The position numbers were made by a program, and so were the translations under genes. From the NCBI GenBank assembly GCA_902767355.1, contig CACXHG010000145.1:1-41279 (forward strand): a DNA stretch of 41,279 bases. Reading direction: 5' to 3'. The notes under the pieces were generated by a model. It searched no databases. It was not told where the DNA came from and worked only from the letters and a program-made list of their open reading frames with translations. Below are positions 15,484 to 24,118 of the stretch, in pieces; positions within the stretch are counted from its first letter, which is position 1; every line of letters starts with the position of its first letter. Source of the DNA: an uncultured Bacteroidia bacterium (GTDB lineage: Bacteria; Bacteroidota; Bacteroidia; Bacteroidales; UBA932).

Positions 15484-17763
15484 ATGGGAGAAAATTTGGT
15501 GATAGTGGAGTCCCCGCACAAAGCGAAAACCATCCAGGGTTTTCTGGGGAAGGATTTTGTAGTCAAGTCGAGTCAGGGCCATATCCGCGATTTGCCCAAA
15601 AACAACAATGGCATAGACGTGGACCACGGCTTTGCGCCAAAATACGAAGTGTCGCCGGACAAGAAAAAAATTGTTGCCGACCTCAAGAAATCGGCAGAGA
15701 AAGCCGACATGGTGTGGCTGGCTTCCGATGAAGACCGCGAGGGGGAAGCCATAGCCTGGCACATCAGCGACACTCTGGGCCTGGACAAGTCCAAGAGCAA
15801 GCGCATCGCCTTTCACGAGATTACCAAAAGCGCCATTCTCAACGCCTTGGAGAATCCGCGCGACATAGACATGGACCTGGTGATGGCCCAGCAGGCCCGC
15901 CGTGTGCTGGACCGCCTGGTCGGCTTCGAGCTCTCGCCCATACTCTGGCGCAAGGTGCAGGGGAACCTGTCCGCCGGCCGCGTACAGTCGGTGGCCGTGC
16001 GCCTCATCGTAGACCGGGCCCGCGAGATCGCAGCTTACGATTTTAAACCTTACTTCAAGGTTGACGGCACCTTTATCGCCAAGGGCAACCGCAGCCATCT
16101 GCACGGCACCCTGGACCGCAAGTTTGCCACCGAGGCCGAGGCTGAAGGTTTCCTTAAAAAGTGCATCGGCTGCAATTTCCGCGTCGGCAACATAGAAAAG
16201 AAGACCGGCACCCGGACCCCGGCGGCGCCGTTCACCACCAGCGTGCTGCAGCAGGAAGCCGCCCGCAAGCTGGGCTTTTCCGTGAGCGCCACCATGCAGG
16301 TGGCCCAGGGCCTTTACGAGCGCGGTCTTATCACCTACATGCGTACCGACTCCGTGAACCTGTCTTCGCTGGCCATCAGCACCGCAAAAGAGTTTATCTC
16401 GGAGCATTACGGGGCCGAGTATTCCCATGTGCGCCAGTATCACACCCGCAGCAAAGGCGCCCAGGAAGCCCATGAGGCCATCCGCCCCACCTACATCCAG
16501 AACACCTCTATAGAAGGCACGGCGGCAGAAAAACGCCTCTACGAGCTCATCTGGAAGCGCACCATCGCCAGCCAGATGGCCGACGCCCGCATAGAGAAGA
16601 CCAGCGTGGACATTCTCGGCGACAAGATAGAAGAGAAATTCGTGATGGAGGCCGAGAAAGTACTCTTCGACGGTTTCCTGAAGGTTTACATAGAAGGCCG
16701 CGACGACGAGCCCGAAGAGTCCCTGGCGGCATCGCTGCCCGAGCTCGAGGTCGGCTGCCCGATGCAGAACATAGACATCACCGCCAAGGAGCGCCTGACC
16801 CAGGGCCCCCAGCACTACAGCGAGGCCACCCTGGTCAAGAAGCTCGAAGAGCTGGGCATAGGCCGCCCCTCGACCTACTCCCCCACCATATCCACCATCA
16901 TCAAGCGCGGATATGTGGTCAAGGGCGATGTGCCGGGCGTGCAGCGCCAGTGCACCACCCTCACCCTCAAGGGAGAGGTGATAAGCAGCGCCACCGCCGT
17001 GGAAACCATAGGCAAGGAAAAGAAGAAACTCCTGCCGGAAAACATCGGTATGGTGGTCACAGACTATCTGGAGGCCAATTTCCCCGACATCCTGGACTAT
17101 AACTTCACTGCCAAGGTAGAAGAGGATTTCGACGACATCGCCAAGGGCCACAAGGTCTGGAACGAGGTCATCAGCGAGTTTTACACGCCCTTCCACGCCA
17201 CCGTCAAGGCCAAGATGGAAGACCGCGAATACACCCACGCCGAGCGTGTCATAGGCACCGACCCGGCCAGCGGCAAGCCCGTCATCGCGCGCATGGGCCG
17301 CTTCAGCCCCATCGTGCAGAAGGGCGCCAACGACGACCCCGACAAGCAGTACGCCGGCATGAAGAAGGGCCAGCTGATAGAGAATATCACCCTCGAAGAG
17401 GCCCTCAAGCTGTTTGACCTCCCCCGCAAGGTCGGCATGTTCGAAGATGCCGAGATCGTGGCCGCCATAGGCCGCTTCGGCCCCTACATCAAGCATGGCG
17501 GCAAGTTCTATTCCCTGCCGAAGAACCTCTCGCCGTACAGCATCACCGAAGATGAGGCCGCCGAGGTCATCCGCACCCGGCGCAGCCAGGAAGCCGCCTC
17601 GCATATCGCAGCCTTCCCCGAGCAGGACATCGAGATCAGAGTCGGCCGCTTCGGCCCCTACATCAAGCATGGCGGCAAGAATTACAAGATTCCCAAAAAG
17701 CTCGACCCGGAGAAGCTTTCGGCAGAAGAATGCATGAAAATAATTAACTCTCAAAACAAATAA
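15484..17763 (+). CDS. topA: DNA topoisomerase I
   Basis: The 759-residue type IA topoisomerase relaxes negative supercoils. The N-terminal Toprim domain shows VIVESPHKAKTIQGFLG and the metal-binding SDEDREGEAIAWH. The active-site tyrosine is Tyr285 in LITYMRTDSVNLS. Instead of zinc fingers the C-terminus carries repeats of the RFGPYIKHGGK type (two near-identical copies and one degenerate copy), as in other Bacteroidota TopA proteins. The following regulator gene begins 2 nt after its stop. Confidence 0.96.
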   Translation: MGENLVIVESPHKAKTIQGFLGKDFVVKSSQGHIRDLPKNNNGIDVDHGFAPKYEVSPDKKKIVADLKKSAEKADMVWLASDEDREGEAIAWHISDTLGLDKSKSKRIAFHEITKSAILNALENPRDIDMDLVMAQQARRVLDRLVGFELSPILWRKVQGNLSAGRVQSVAVRLIVDRAREIAAYDFKPYFKVDGTFIAKGNRSHLHGTLDRKFATEAEAEGFLKKCIGCNFRVGNIEKKTGTRTPAAPFTTSVLQQEAARKLGFSVSATMQVAQGLYERGLITYMRTDSVNLSSLAISTAKEFISEHYGAEYSHVRQYHTRSKGAQEAHEAIRPTYIQNTSIEGTAAEKRLYELIWKRTIASQMADARIEKTSVDILGDKIEEKFVMEAEKVLFDGFLKVYIEGRDDEPEESLAASLPELEVGCPMQNIDITAKERLTQGPQHYSEATLVKKLEELGIGRPSTYSPTISTIIKRGYVVKGDVPGVQRQCTTLTLKGEVISSATAVETIGKEKKKLLPENIGMVVTDYLEANFPDILDYNFTAKVEEDFDDIAKGHKVWNEVISEFYTPFHATVKAKMEDREYTHAERVIGTDPASGKPVIARMGRFSPIVQKGANDDPDKQYAGMKKGQLIENITLEEALKLFDLPRKVGMFEDAEIVAAIGRFGPYIKHGGKFYSLPKNLSPYSITEDEAAEVIRTRRSQEAASHIAAFPEQDIEIRVGRFGPYIKHGGKNYKIPKKLDPEKLSAEECMKIINSQNK

Positions 17764-17765
17764 CT

Positions 17766-18287
17766 ATGCCTATCACCACAGAAGGGCACCAATTAGATGC
17801 CACCGACCTCAAAATCCTAGCATTCCTGGTCAAGAATGCGCGTATGCCTTACCTCGAAATTTCCAGGGAGTGCGGCATTTCCGGCGCTGCCATACATCAG
17901 AGAGTCAAGAAGATGGAGAACATGGGCATCATCACCGGCAGCCGTCTGCTCGTTAAGCCGCAGGCACTGGGGCTCAATGTGTGCTGCTACATAGGCGTCA
18001 CACTGTCCAGCGCCAACGAGTATCCCCACGTCGTAGAAGAGCTCAAGAAGCTCCCCGAGGTTGTGGAATGCCACTTCATCACCGGCGTCCACGCCCTCAT
18101 GCTCAAGCTCTACTGCTTCGACAACGAACACCTCATGAAGGTGCTCATCAACACCATCCAGAACATCGACGGCATCAAGAGCACCGAGACATGGATATCC
18201 CTGGACCAGGCGTTCGAACGCCAGGTATGGGTAAAGGACTACGGCAGCAACGACGCTCCCGCCAAGGCAAAGAAGAAAAACAAATAG
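17766..18287 (+). CDS. Lrp/AsnC family transcriptional regulator
   Basis: This 173-residue DNA-binding protein has an N-terminal winged helix-turn-helix (DATDLKILAFLVKNARMPYL, then ISGAAIHQRVKKMENMGIIT) and a C-terminal RAM ligand/oligomerisation domain (CYIGVTLSSANEYPHVVEEL, ECHFITGVHALMLKLYC). The C-terminus is lysine-rich. Such regulators sense amino acids or related small molecules; the ligand is not evident. It is probably cotranscribed with topA, and its stop is 3 nt from the convergent DUF4249 gene. Confidence 0.9.
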   Translation: MPITTEGHQLDATDLKILAFLVKNARMPYLEISRECGISGAAIHQRVKKMENMGIITGSRLLVKPQALGLNVCCYIGVTLSSANEYPHVVEELKKLPEVVECHFITGVHALMLKLYCFDNEHLMKVLINTIQNIDGIKSTETWISLDQAFERQVWVKDYGSNDAPAKAKKKNK

Positions 18288-18290
18288 GCT

Positions 18291-19277
18291 TTATTCCCCC
18301 GTGTAAAGCGTGGCTTCCCAAGAGAGGACTTCTCCGGGAATGGTCCACGACGCAGGGGTCATCACCGTCACGAAGCCCAGGCCGCCGGAAACGTTTTCCG
18401 GATATATGACAGGTTCTGTCATAAATTCCAGATCGATTCCGTCCCCGTCTTGGGCTTTGACATACATGAATTCGTCAAAGCTGATGGAATACACCTGGAT
18501 CACGGTGTCTATGGCATAGAGGTCGCCGTCTTCCAGATTGGCAAAGAAGTCGTTCCAGTCATTGTAGCGGATAGCATAGCCCTGTTCTACATTGAGCGTG
18601 CAGGTGCCGCCCGCGAACATCTCGTCTGAAAAGAGATTGAAATAATTCGAGATGCTCAAAAATTCCGAGGCCTGGTCGCCTATGGGATTGAGCAGTTTGT
18701 CTTTGCTGCCGTCAAGGTGAATAGGACCCCGTATGCTCGCCAGGGTATTGCCGTCCGCATCCAGTTTCCGGGCCAGCTGATAAGCGGCGAGCATATAGTA
18801 GTCTTTCTGGCCGGCTTGGTCACGAACGCTTATAGCATATTTTGTGACGGGCTGCTTCCCGACATAGTCGGGGGTGCTGTTGTCCATTTCCCGCTTTGTT
18901 TCGACAGCGGTGATTTCGGCAGCGCTTTGCGGCACAATGGCTTCTGCACTGGCTCTAAGGTCGCGCCAGCTGGCCTGCAGGGCGATTTTGTCACCCGGCT
19001 TTAAGTCCGCATCGAACACATAGCCATAGTCTCCATATTCTATGGTCACGGGCGCCGACCCGTTCACGCTGTAGCTCAGGCGGGCATCTTCCAAATAATT
19101 GCAACCGGCGCCTTCGCTGCAATAAATCTGCACGCGATGGCGCGTTTCGTCTTGCTTTAGCTGCGCACACAGCACCAGCACAGGATTGTTGGTGTCTCGC
19201 CAGAGAATCTCCACGTCGTTTTCGCAGGAAGTGAGAGTCAGCAGGGTGGCCAGTGCGGCATATATGGTCTTTTTCAT
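18291..19277 (-). CDS. DUF4249 family lipoprotein, partner of the TonB receptor
   Basis: The 328-residue product has a lipoprotein signal (MKKTIYAALATLLTLTSC, lipid-modified Cys18) and the beta-rich layout of DUF4249 proteins (CAQLKQDETRHRVQIYCSEG, VNGSAPVTIEYGDYGYVF). In Bacteroidota DUF4249 genes typically follow a TonB-dependent receptor gene and are thought to form its surface-exposed partner, comparable in position to SusD. It starts 5 nt after the receptor stop and is surely cotranscribed. The ligand is unknown. Confidence 0.83.
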   Translation of the reverse strand: MKKTIYAALATLLTLTSCENDVEILWRDTNNPVLVLCAQLKQDETRHRVQIYCSEGAGCNYLEDARLSYSVNGSAPVTIEYGDYGYVFDADLKPGDKIALQASWRDLRASAEAIVPQSAAEITAVETKREMDNSTPDYVGKQPVTKYAISVRDQAGQKDYYMLAAYQLARKLDADGNTLASIRGPIHLDGSKDKLLNPIGDQASEFLSISNYFNLFSDEMFAGGTCTLNVEQGYAIRYNDWNDFFANLEDGDLYAIDTVIQVYSISFDEFMYVKAQDGDGIDLEFMTEPVIYPENVSGGLGFVTVMTPASWTIPGEVLSWEATLYTGE

Positions 19278-19282
19278 ATCCG

Positions 19283-21748
19283 TCAGAATTTATAAGTATA
19301 GCTGAAAGATGGGAGTATGGGCAGCACCGTCACCTTCTTGACACCGAGGCCCTCACGCTTTTGAGTGTGGCCTTCGTCCCATTTTGTGATATTTTCCGTA
19401 TAGACAAAATCCGGGTTCATATTGTTGTACACATTATAGATACTTATGTTCCAGATTCTCTCGCCGTGGCGCTTTTGCTTGCGGAAATTGATGCCCAGAT
19501 TCAGGGTGTGCGAAGGCGGCAGCCGGTAGTTGCCGCGCGAGGTGACATAAGTCGGTATCTGCGAATAGTATTCCGGAGAAATTACCGCAAACCTACGGGT
19601 GGACAGGGTCGTGACGCCGCCGGTGAAGAACTTCCAGCTGCCGGAGATGTCTATGCGGTTCGAGAACTTGTGATTGACCACCAGGCTTATATCGTGCCGG
19701 CGATCGTATTTGAAGGGGAACCAGGCCCCGCGGTTGATGGTCCCGTCGGGGAAGCAGCGTTCGCTCTTGGCCAGCGTATAGCCCAGCCAGCCGGTGGTGG
19801 CGCCCATAGTCTTCTGCACGAAAAACTCCATTCCGTAGGCGCGGCCACGCCCCATCGCCACCTTGTCTTCCCAGCCGGTGGAGGTAATCAGCACGGACAT
19901 ACCGTCTTTGTACTCCAGCACATTATTCATTGCCTTATAATAGCCTTCCAGCGAGATTTCCCAGCCGCCGGCGCCTTTCCAGTAGGTTCCCAGCGAAACC
20001 TGGTCGGCAATTTCGGGCTTGATGTCGCGGGTGATGGGCACCCAGAGGTCGGTGGGGAGCGATATGTCGGTGGACGAGAGCAGATGCACATATTGCGACA
20101 TACGGGCGTAGGAGGCCTTTATGCTGACCCCGCCGCCGACATCGACCCTGCCCGAGAAGCGCGGCTGCAGGGATGCGTAGGTCTTGCCCTGGGTGTTGAA
20201 GACGCCCAGGTGCAGGCCGGGGTTAAAGGACAGCCTCTGCCCTATCACAAAGTCGTCCTCTACATAGAGGTTAACCTCGTGGCCAGGCAGCGGCTTGCCG
20301 GAGGCCATATTCATGGTGGTGTCTATCCAGGTCTTTTCGCCTTCGGTCTGCTTTTGAGAGAGCGTGGCGGTCTGGGGGCGGAAATTGTGATAGACATATT
20401 CCGCTCCGAACTTGACAAGATGCTCGGGGACAGGATTATAGTCAAAGTCTATCTTGAAGTCGATGTCGTTTATGCCCGAGTCGTAGGTAACTCCCATTAT
20501 CTCCCGCGTCTGTTCTTCCTTCTCTTTATGATAGAGATCGCTTGCAACATCGACGTCCATCTCGTAGTGATTGTAGGCCAGGGTCGTATTGGCAAACAAC
20601 TTGCTGCCGAAGGCGTGGTTCCAGCGCAGGGCCGCCACGGTGTTGCCCCAGTCCAGATTCATTTTGGCGGTTTCCCTGCGGATTACATCTTTGTCGGTGC
20701 CCTTGTAGTTGTCTATCCAGCTTTGTGAGCCGCCCCCATCGCCATAATCGTAGCCATAACCATCATCGGTGCGCATCAGAAAGCGGTCGCGGCCGTGATA
20801 GACGGTGGCAATCAGGCGGTCGCCATTGACAAACCGGTGGGTTATCTTGCCGTTCATGTCGTAGAAATAGTAGTTGGCCGGCACGTCCTTGAGCTTGAGC
20901 AGCGGCGTGAACAGGAAGGTGTGCAGCACGCGGGCGCTTATGCTGTAGGATGTCTGTCCATATACAATCGGGCCCTCCAGATGGAAGCGGTCCGAGAGCA
21001 TTCCCACGCTGACAAGGCCGTGAGTCTCTTTCGCATTGCCGTCGTTGGTGCGCACGTCTATCACCGACGACAGGCGGCCGCCGTAGCGGGCGGGGAAAGA
21101 GCCCTTGAACAGGGTCACCTTCTTGACCGCCTCGGGGGTGAACACCGAGAAGATGCCCAGCATATGACTCACGTTGTAAAGGGGTATGTCGTCCAGCAGA
21201 ATCAAGTTCTCGTCGGGGCCGCCGCCGCGCACATAAATGCCGGAAGTGCCGGTAGTTCCGCCCTGAACGCCCGGCAGATACTGAAGCGACTTGAGCACAT
21301 CCTTCTCCCCGAACAGGGCCGGCATACTCTCCAGTGCATACTCCGGCACCTCCACCGCGCCGGTGTTCGTAGAGTTGATACCTGCCTCCTTACGGGCCGT
21401 TACCACCGCCTCCTTTATGGCGGCCGAAGGGCTGAGGGCGATGTTTATCACCGTGTCGCGCCTCAAGTCTATTGTCTGGGTCTGTTCGGCATAACCTATA
21501 TAAGACCAGGTCAGCGAACGCTCCCCGGCGGGGAGACTCAGGGTATAGAATCCGTAATTGTTGGCCACCGCGCCCACCAGGGGGGCTTTAGGGTCGGGGT
21601 TGTTATACACCACGCCAGCGCCGATGAGCATCTCGCCACTGCCGGCATCGCTGATATAGCCGCTCACCGTGACCTTCTGCGCCTTGGCTGTCAGCGACAC
21701 GAGCGCCGCCACCGCCGTCATCATCATTACTTTCAATATCTTCTTCAT
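19283..21748 (-). CDS. TonB-dependent outer-membrane receptor
   Basis: This 821-residue protein starts with a signal peptide (MKKILKVMMMTAVAALVSLTAKAQ), followed by a carboxypeptidase-regulatory-like beta domain (VSGYISDAGSGEMLIGAGVV), the plug (GEKDVLKSLQYLPGVQGGTT, GIYVRGGGPDENLILLDDIP) and a beta-barrel ending in the aromatic LPSFSYTYKF. It imports an unidentified substrate across the outer membrane using TonB energy. The ATG chosen lies 26 nt after a TAnnTTTG element. It is divergent from the first lipoprotein cassette and could share its control region. Confidence 0.92.
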   Translation of the reverse strand: MKKILKVMMMTAVAALVSLTAKAQKVTVSGYISDAGSGEMLIGAGVVYNNPDPKAPLVGAVANNYGFYTLSLPAGERSLTWSYIGYAEQTQTIDLRRDTVINIALSPSAAIKEAVVTARKEAGINSTNTGAVEVPEYALESMPALFGEKDVLKSLQYLPGVQGGTTGTSGIYVRGGGPDENLILLDDIPLYNVSHMLGIFSVFTPEAVKKVTLFKGSFPARYGGRLSSVIDVRTNDGNAKETHGLVSVGMLSDRFHLEGPIVYGQTSYSISARVLHTFLFTPLLKLKDVPANYYFYDMNGKITHRFVNGDRLIATVYHGRDRFLMRTDDGYGYDYGDGGGSQSWIDNYKGTDKDVIRRETAKMNLDWGNTVAALRWNHAFGSKLFANTTLAYNHYEMDVDVASDLYHKEKEEQTREIMGVTYDSGINDIDFKIDFDYNPVPEHLVKFGAEYVYHNFRPQTATLSQKQTEGEKTWIDTTMNMASGKPLPGHEVNLYVEDDFVIGQRLSFNPGLHLGVFNTQGKTYASLQPRFSGRVDVGGGVSIKASYARMSQYVHLLSSTDISLPTDLWVPITRDIKPEIADQVSLGTYWKGAGGWEISLEGYYKAMNNVLEYKDGMSVLITSTGWEDKVAMGRGRAYGMEFFVQKTMGATTGWLGYTLAKSERCFPDGTINRGAWFPFKYDRRHDISLVVNHKFSNRIDISGSWKFFTGGVTTLSTRRFAVISPEYYSQIPTYVTSRGNYRLPPSHTLNLGINFRKQKRHGERIWNISIYNVYNNMNPDFVYTENITKWDEGHTQKREGLGVKKVTVLPILPSFSYTYKF

Positions 21749-21773
21749 ACTCCTCTCAAATGCAAAAGGGGCG

Positions 21774-21781
21774 CAAATATA
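21774..21781 (-). promoter_or_regulatory. -7 element of the TonB receptor/DUF4249 operon
   Basis: On the minus strand TATATTTG matches TAnnTTTG exactly. No TTTG is found 19-21 bp upstream, suggesting dependence on an activator or an atypical -33 region. The divergent control module starts about 60 bp away. Confidence 0.55.
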
Positions 21782-21840
21782 ACACCTTCGCACGAAATAG
21801 CTTACCGCCTGCGGCCGTTTTGCTTTCGCGCCGTTTCGCC

Positions 21841-22048
21841 GAACTGTTGCGACTGTTCCCGGAGTCTCTTCCCCGGCCCGCAACACAGTCATCCCCGGCC
21901 CCCCCCTAAATCTCCTTCAACCCGAAAAATGTCGCCTTCAGAGCGAAAAATGTCGGGTTCGCGGTTTTTCGCTTTTTCTCCGGATTATTTGTATATATGT
22001 TTGCGGCCGAGTTTCATTCTGAATATAGTTTTTTAAGAAGACAGAAAT
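21841..22048 (+). repeat. Promoter module copy A
   Basis: About 208 bp that recur nearly unchanged as copy C (inverted) and partly as copy B. The parts in order are an imperfect palindrome with arms GTTGCG/CGCAAC around GGAGTCTCTTCCCCG, a variable C-rich spacer, two 12-bp direct repeats 21 bp apart, a T-rich stretch with an inverted GCGAAAAA half, a TATGTTTG -7 element, and a leader running to the ATG of the lipoprotein gene. The whole gap 21749-22048 is otherwise non-coding and also holds the divergent TonB promoter. Confidence 0.85.
21923..22003 (+). promoter_or_regulatory. Paired 12-bp direct repeats and -7 element, copy A (candidate LytTR site)
   Basis: CGAAAAATGTCG occurs at 21923-21934 and 21944-21955, start to start 21 bp. 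Forty bases later comes TATGTTTG (21996-22003), a TAnnTTTG match with no TTTG at -33. A poor -33 plus an upstream direct-repeat pair is the layout of an activator-dependent promoter. The binding of the local LytTR regulator is an inference. Confidence 0.6.
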
Positions 22049-22720
22049 ATGAATAGTAGAATCATACAATTATTTGCTGCCATCGGGTGCGTAGCAATCT
22101 TTGCCTCATCATGCATTCCACAATATGAAAAGGTGGAAAATGACCCATATGAGGCCATATACCGCGTCGAAGACATTAATGCTGAGATTATTTTTCATCA
22201 GTTATTTATCCGCCCGCTGATAGGTGAGAAAGATGAAGCTTTCGATGCCGAAAGCAGATCTTTCTACAGCAGTGTGGATACTTCGCTCTGTTTTACGGGG
22301 AAAGTGCCATATACGGCTTTTAACGGAGGTTATCGCCCCGTCTTGTCTGCCGTAGACTGGCGGATTTCGAAGATGGATGTTATTACGCTTGAGGATTTTG
22401 ATGCAGCTCACCCTGCCGGATCATCACTTATGGATCTTTGTGAGCTATGGTATGAATATAAGCATAGCGATATCATCGGCCCTCTCAAAGATGTCTATCT
22501 CAATCCGTTAATGCTCACAGACTACGATCCTTGGAATAAGGGTCACCACGAAATACTTAAAATCGAGTTACATTCTTCTGCAGATAAAATACCACCGAGA
22601 GCAGAGTATCCGCACTATAAGAAACGCGACTATGACAGCAAGGATCTAACGAACTTTCCAGCTGTCGAGGTTCGTATCACCGACTCTTTCGGCCGCGAAT
22701 TCATAAAGCGGGTGGAATAA
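22049..22720 (+). CDS. Small lipoprotein A, unknown family
   Basis: This 223-residue protein has a lipoprotein signal ending FASSC (Cys22), so it is probably anchored in the outer membrane. I do not recognise the family. It is a paralogue of lipoprotein C: both share IYRVEDI near residue 40, an AVDWR segment, a long central match around DLCELWYEYKHS, LTDYDPW/LTDYYPY, and a closely conserved C-terminus (VEVRITDSFGREFIK). The leader has only a weak ribosome site (AAGAAG). It ends in a terminator shared with copy C. Confidence 0.8.
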   Translation: MNSRIIQLFAAIGCVAIFASSCIPQYEKVENDPYEAIYRVEDINAEIIFHQLFIRPLIGEKDEAFDAESRSFYSSVDTSLCFTGKVPYTAFNGGYRPVLSAVDWRISKMDVITLEDFDAAHPAGSSLMDLCELWYEYKHSDIIGPLKDVYLNPLMLTDYDPWNKGHHEILKIELHSSADKIPPRAEYPHYKKRDYDSKDLTNFPAVEVRITDSFGREFIKRVE

Positions 22721-22741
22721 TAAGCAACAAAAAGTTTATAC

Positions 22742-22778
22742 AGCGGAGCTGGCCTATCGTGGCGGCTCCGCTTTTTTT
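22742..22778 (+). terminator. Terminator of lipoprotein A
   Basis: AGCGGAGC (22742-22749) pairs perfectly with GCTCCGCT (22765-22772), followed by a run of seven T. The surrounding 80 bases are almost identical to those after lipoprotein C. Read on the other strand, a shorter T-run follows after eight bases, so it may also serve hepT. Confidence 0.85.
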
Positions 22779-22813
22779 GCAATATGCTTAACGCCAACGT
22801 GGCGAAGAACTTA

Positions 22814-23158
22814 TCAGGCAAATTGATTTGACATCAAATATTCCTTGAGCATAGGAAGGTCTTTCTTGAGGATCTCCCATATTGTATTCATATCCACATT
22901 GTAGTAGTCGTGGACAAGAATATGCCTTAATCCCGCTATTGCTTCCCAATCAATCTCGGGATGCGCTGCCACGAAGGCCCTTGAGAGCATATAGGAGCCT
23001 TCTCCAATGCACTGAAGATTATAGATGACGGCGTGGCACAATAACTTGTTTGATGTAAAATCTTCGCTGGAGTTCACCCCCGAGAGGAATTCTTCTATGT
23101 TGGCGACAGCTTCTTTCATCAGCTCCAGCCGGGCGGTGTCATTGACTTTATCTCGCAT
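22814..23158 (-). CDS. HepT-like toxin (DUF86 family)
   Basis: The 114-residue all-helical protein belongs to the HepT/DUF86 family, with the RX4HXY signature at Arg78, His83 and Tyr85 in LRHILVHDYYNVD. HepT proteins act with MNT-domain nucleotidyltransferases as toxin and antitoxin; in characterised pairs the MNT partner neutralises HepT by AMPylating the signature tyrosine. The gene overlaps the end of the MNT gene by 11 bp, so translation is coupled. HepT activity itself is inferred from motif and context. Confidence 0.83.
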   Translation of the reverse strand: MRDKVNDTARLELMKEAVANIEEFLSGVNSSEDFTSNKLLCHAVIYNLQCIGEGSYMLSRAFVAAHPEIDWEAIAGLRHILVHDYYNVDMNTIWEILKKDLPMLKEYLMSNQFA

Positions 23159-24101
23159 AAATCAGATACTTGTCCCGTTCTGCGGATGGGATTGCGAATG
23201 GCTTGAGTGAACCATTAGTGACAAGGTCAACCTCTCGCCCGATAGAGCGCTCCATATCAAGCTTATATCTTATAATATCCAGCAGCGATACGTGCGCCTG
23301 GCGGTCGTAATCCACAAGCAGATCCAGATCACTTGAATCATTCTCTTCCCCTCGGGCAAAAGAGCCGAATACCCACGCCTTAACCACAGGAGTTGACGAC
23401 AGGAAACCCTGAATTTTTGAGAACATTTCAATTCGGTGCATATCAAGCGAAGACAGGCGATGGTGCAATTCTTCGCAAACGCCGCGCCTTGCCGCATAAC
23501 GGTTCAATTTGTTGCGATTGACAGGATACACTTCCATCATCTTCTGGTAGTGACGTTTAAGATAATCCTCTGACACATTCTTGCGGCAAAGCAGGTCCAC
23601 CAAATCTTTCTCCAATGACGGGAGCACGATGTCTCCTTCTTCAATCAACGGCGCTTCTGTCACTCGCGGGCCAACAATTATGTACCCTTCAATACGTGCC
23701 GGAAATTGTTCTGCAGAATGCTTGTCCACAACTTTGTATCCATGTGAATCAAGACATTCGACTATTCTGGGAATGTCGCCTTTGTAGGTCTCTATATACA
23801 GATTTGCATCCCTTTCACACAGGCAATGGTCAATGCCGATACATTCGTCTATCAGCAAATCGTTAACTTCACGCATCCAAGGTGTGATGTCCGGCAGATA
23901 TTTAGGTTTGTGCACGGGAATATACCTGCCTCGGCCGACCCTGGAAACGCGCCCGGCCAGGCAGAGAGCGCGAATCTTGGAGTACACGGTTGCAGCAGGT
24001 TTGTCGCCGCACACAGACATAAAATCTTCTGTGCACAGCTCCCGGCCTTGCGCAAGCAGACACTCTATTTCGCTTCCTAAGTGCATCGCTTCGTTTTTCA
24101 T
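23148..24101 (-). CDS. MNT-type nucleotidyltransferase antitoxin fused to a winged-helix/DUF6577-like region
   Basis: This 317-residue protein has three parts. Residues 1-65 look like a winged helix (ATVYSKIRALCLAGRVSRVG, then RGRYIP). Residues 70-205 resemble the AbiEi/DUF6577-like domain of other antitoxins (IVECLDSHGYKVVD, EGYIIVGPRVTEAPL, LPSLEKDLVDLL, NRNKLNRYAARRG). Residues 235-317 are an MNT minimal nucleotidyltransferase with the GSx10DxD signature at 246-260 (GSFARGEENDSSDLD) and a third carboxylate near Asp292. Ordinary MntA proteins are about 100-150 residues. The ATG chosen is preceded by an in-frame TTG that falls inside the upstream palindrome and is less likely. Confidence 0.8.
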   Translation of the reverse strand: MKNEAMHLGSEIECLLAQGRELCTEDFMSVCGDKPAATVYSKIRALCLAGRVSRVGRGRYIPVHKPKYLPDITPWMREVNDLLIDECIGIDHCLCERDANLYIETYKGDIPRIVECLDSHGYKVVDKHSAEQFPARIEGYIIVGPRVTEAPLIEEGDIVLPSLEKDLVDLLCRKNVSEDYLKRHYQKMMEVYPVNRNKLNRYAARRGVCEELHHRLSSLDMHRIEMFSKIQGFLSSTPVVKAWVFGSFARGEENDSSDLDLLVDYDRQAHVSLLDIIRYKLDMERSIGREVDLVTNGSLKPFAIPSAERDKYLIYAR

Positions 24102-24118
24102 TTCGGGTGCAATATATA

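Noticed and set aside
15463..17754. A 763-residue open frame antisense to topA
   Set aside because: It is a codon-bias shadow of a GC-rich gene: composition is low in recognisable motifs, and the topA frame has every expected catalytic residue.
21929..22036. A possible conserved 35-residue peptide starting MSPSERKMSGSRFF inside the promoter modules
   Set aside because: It starts the same way in three modules, but a second frame is also open over the same bases, the -7 element lies inside it, copy B ends differently, and the 21-bp repeat spacing alone creates the repeated heptad. Nucleotide conservation explains it better.
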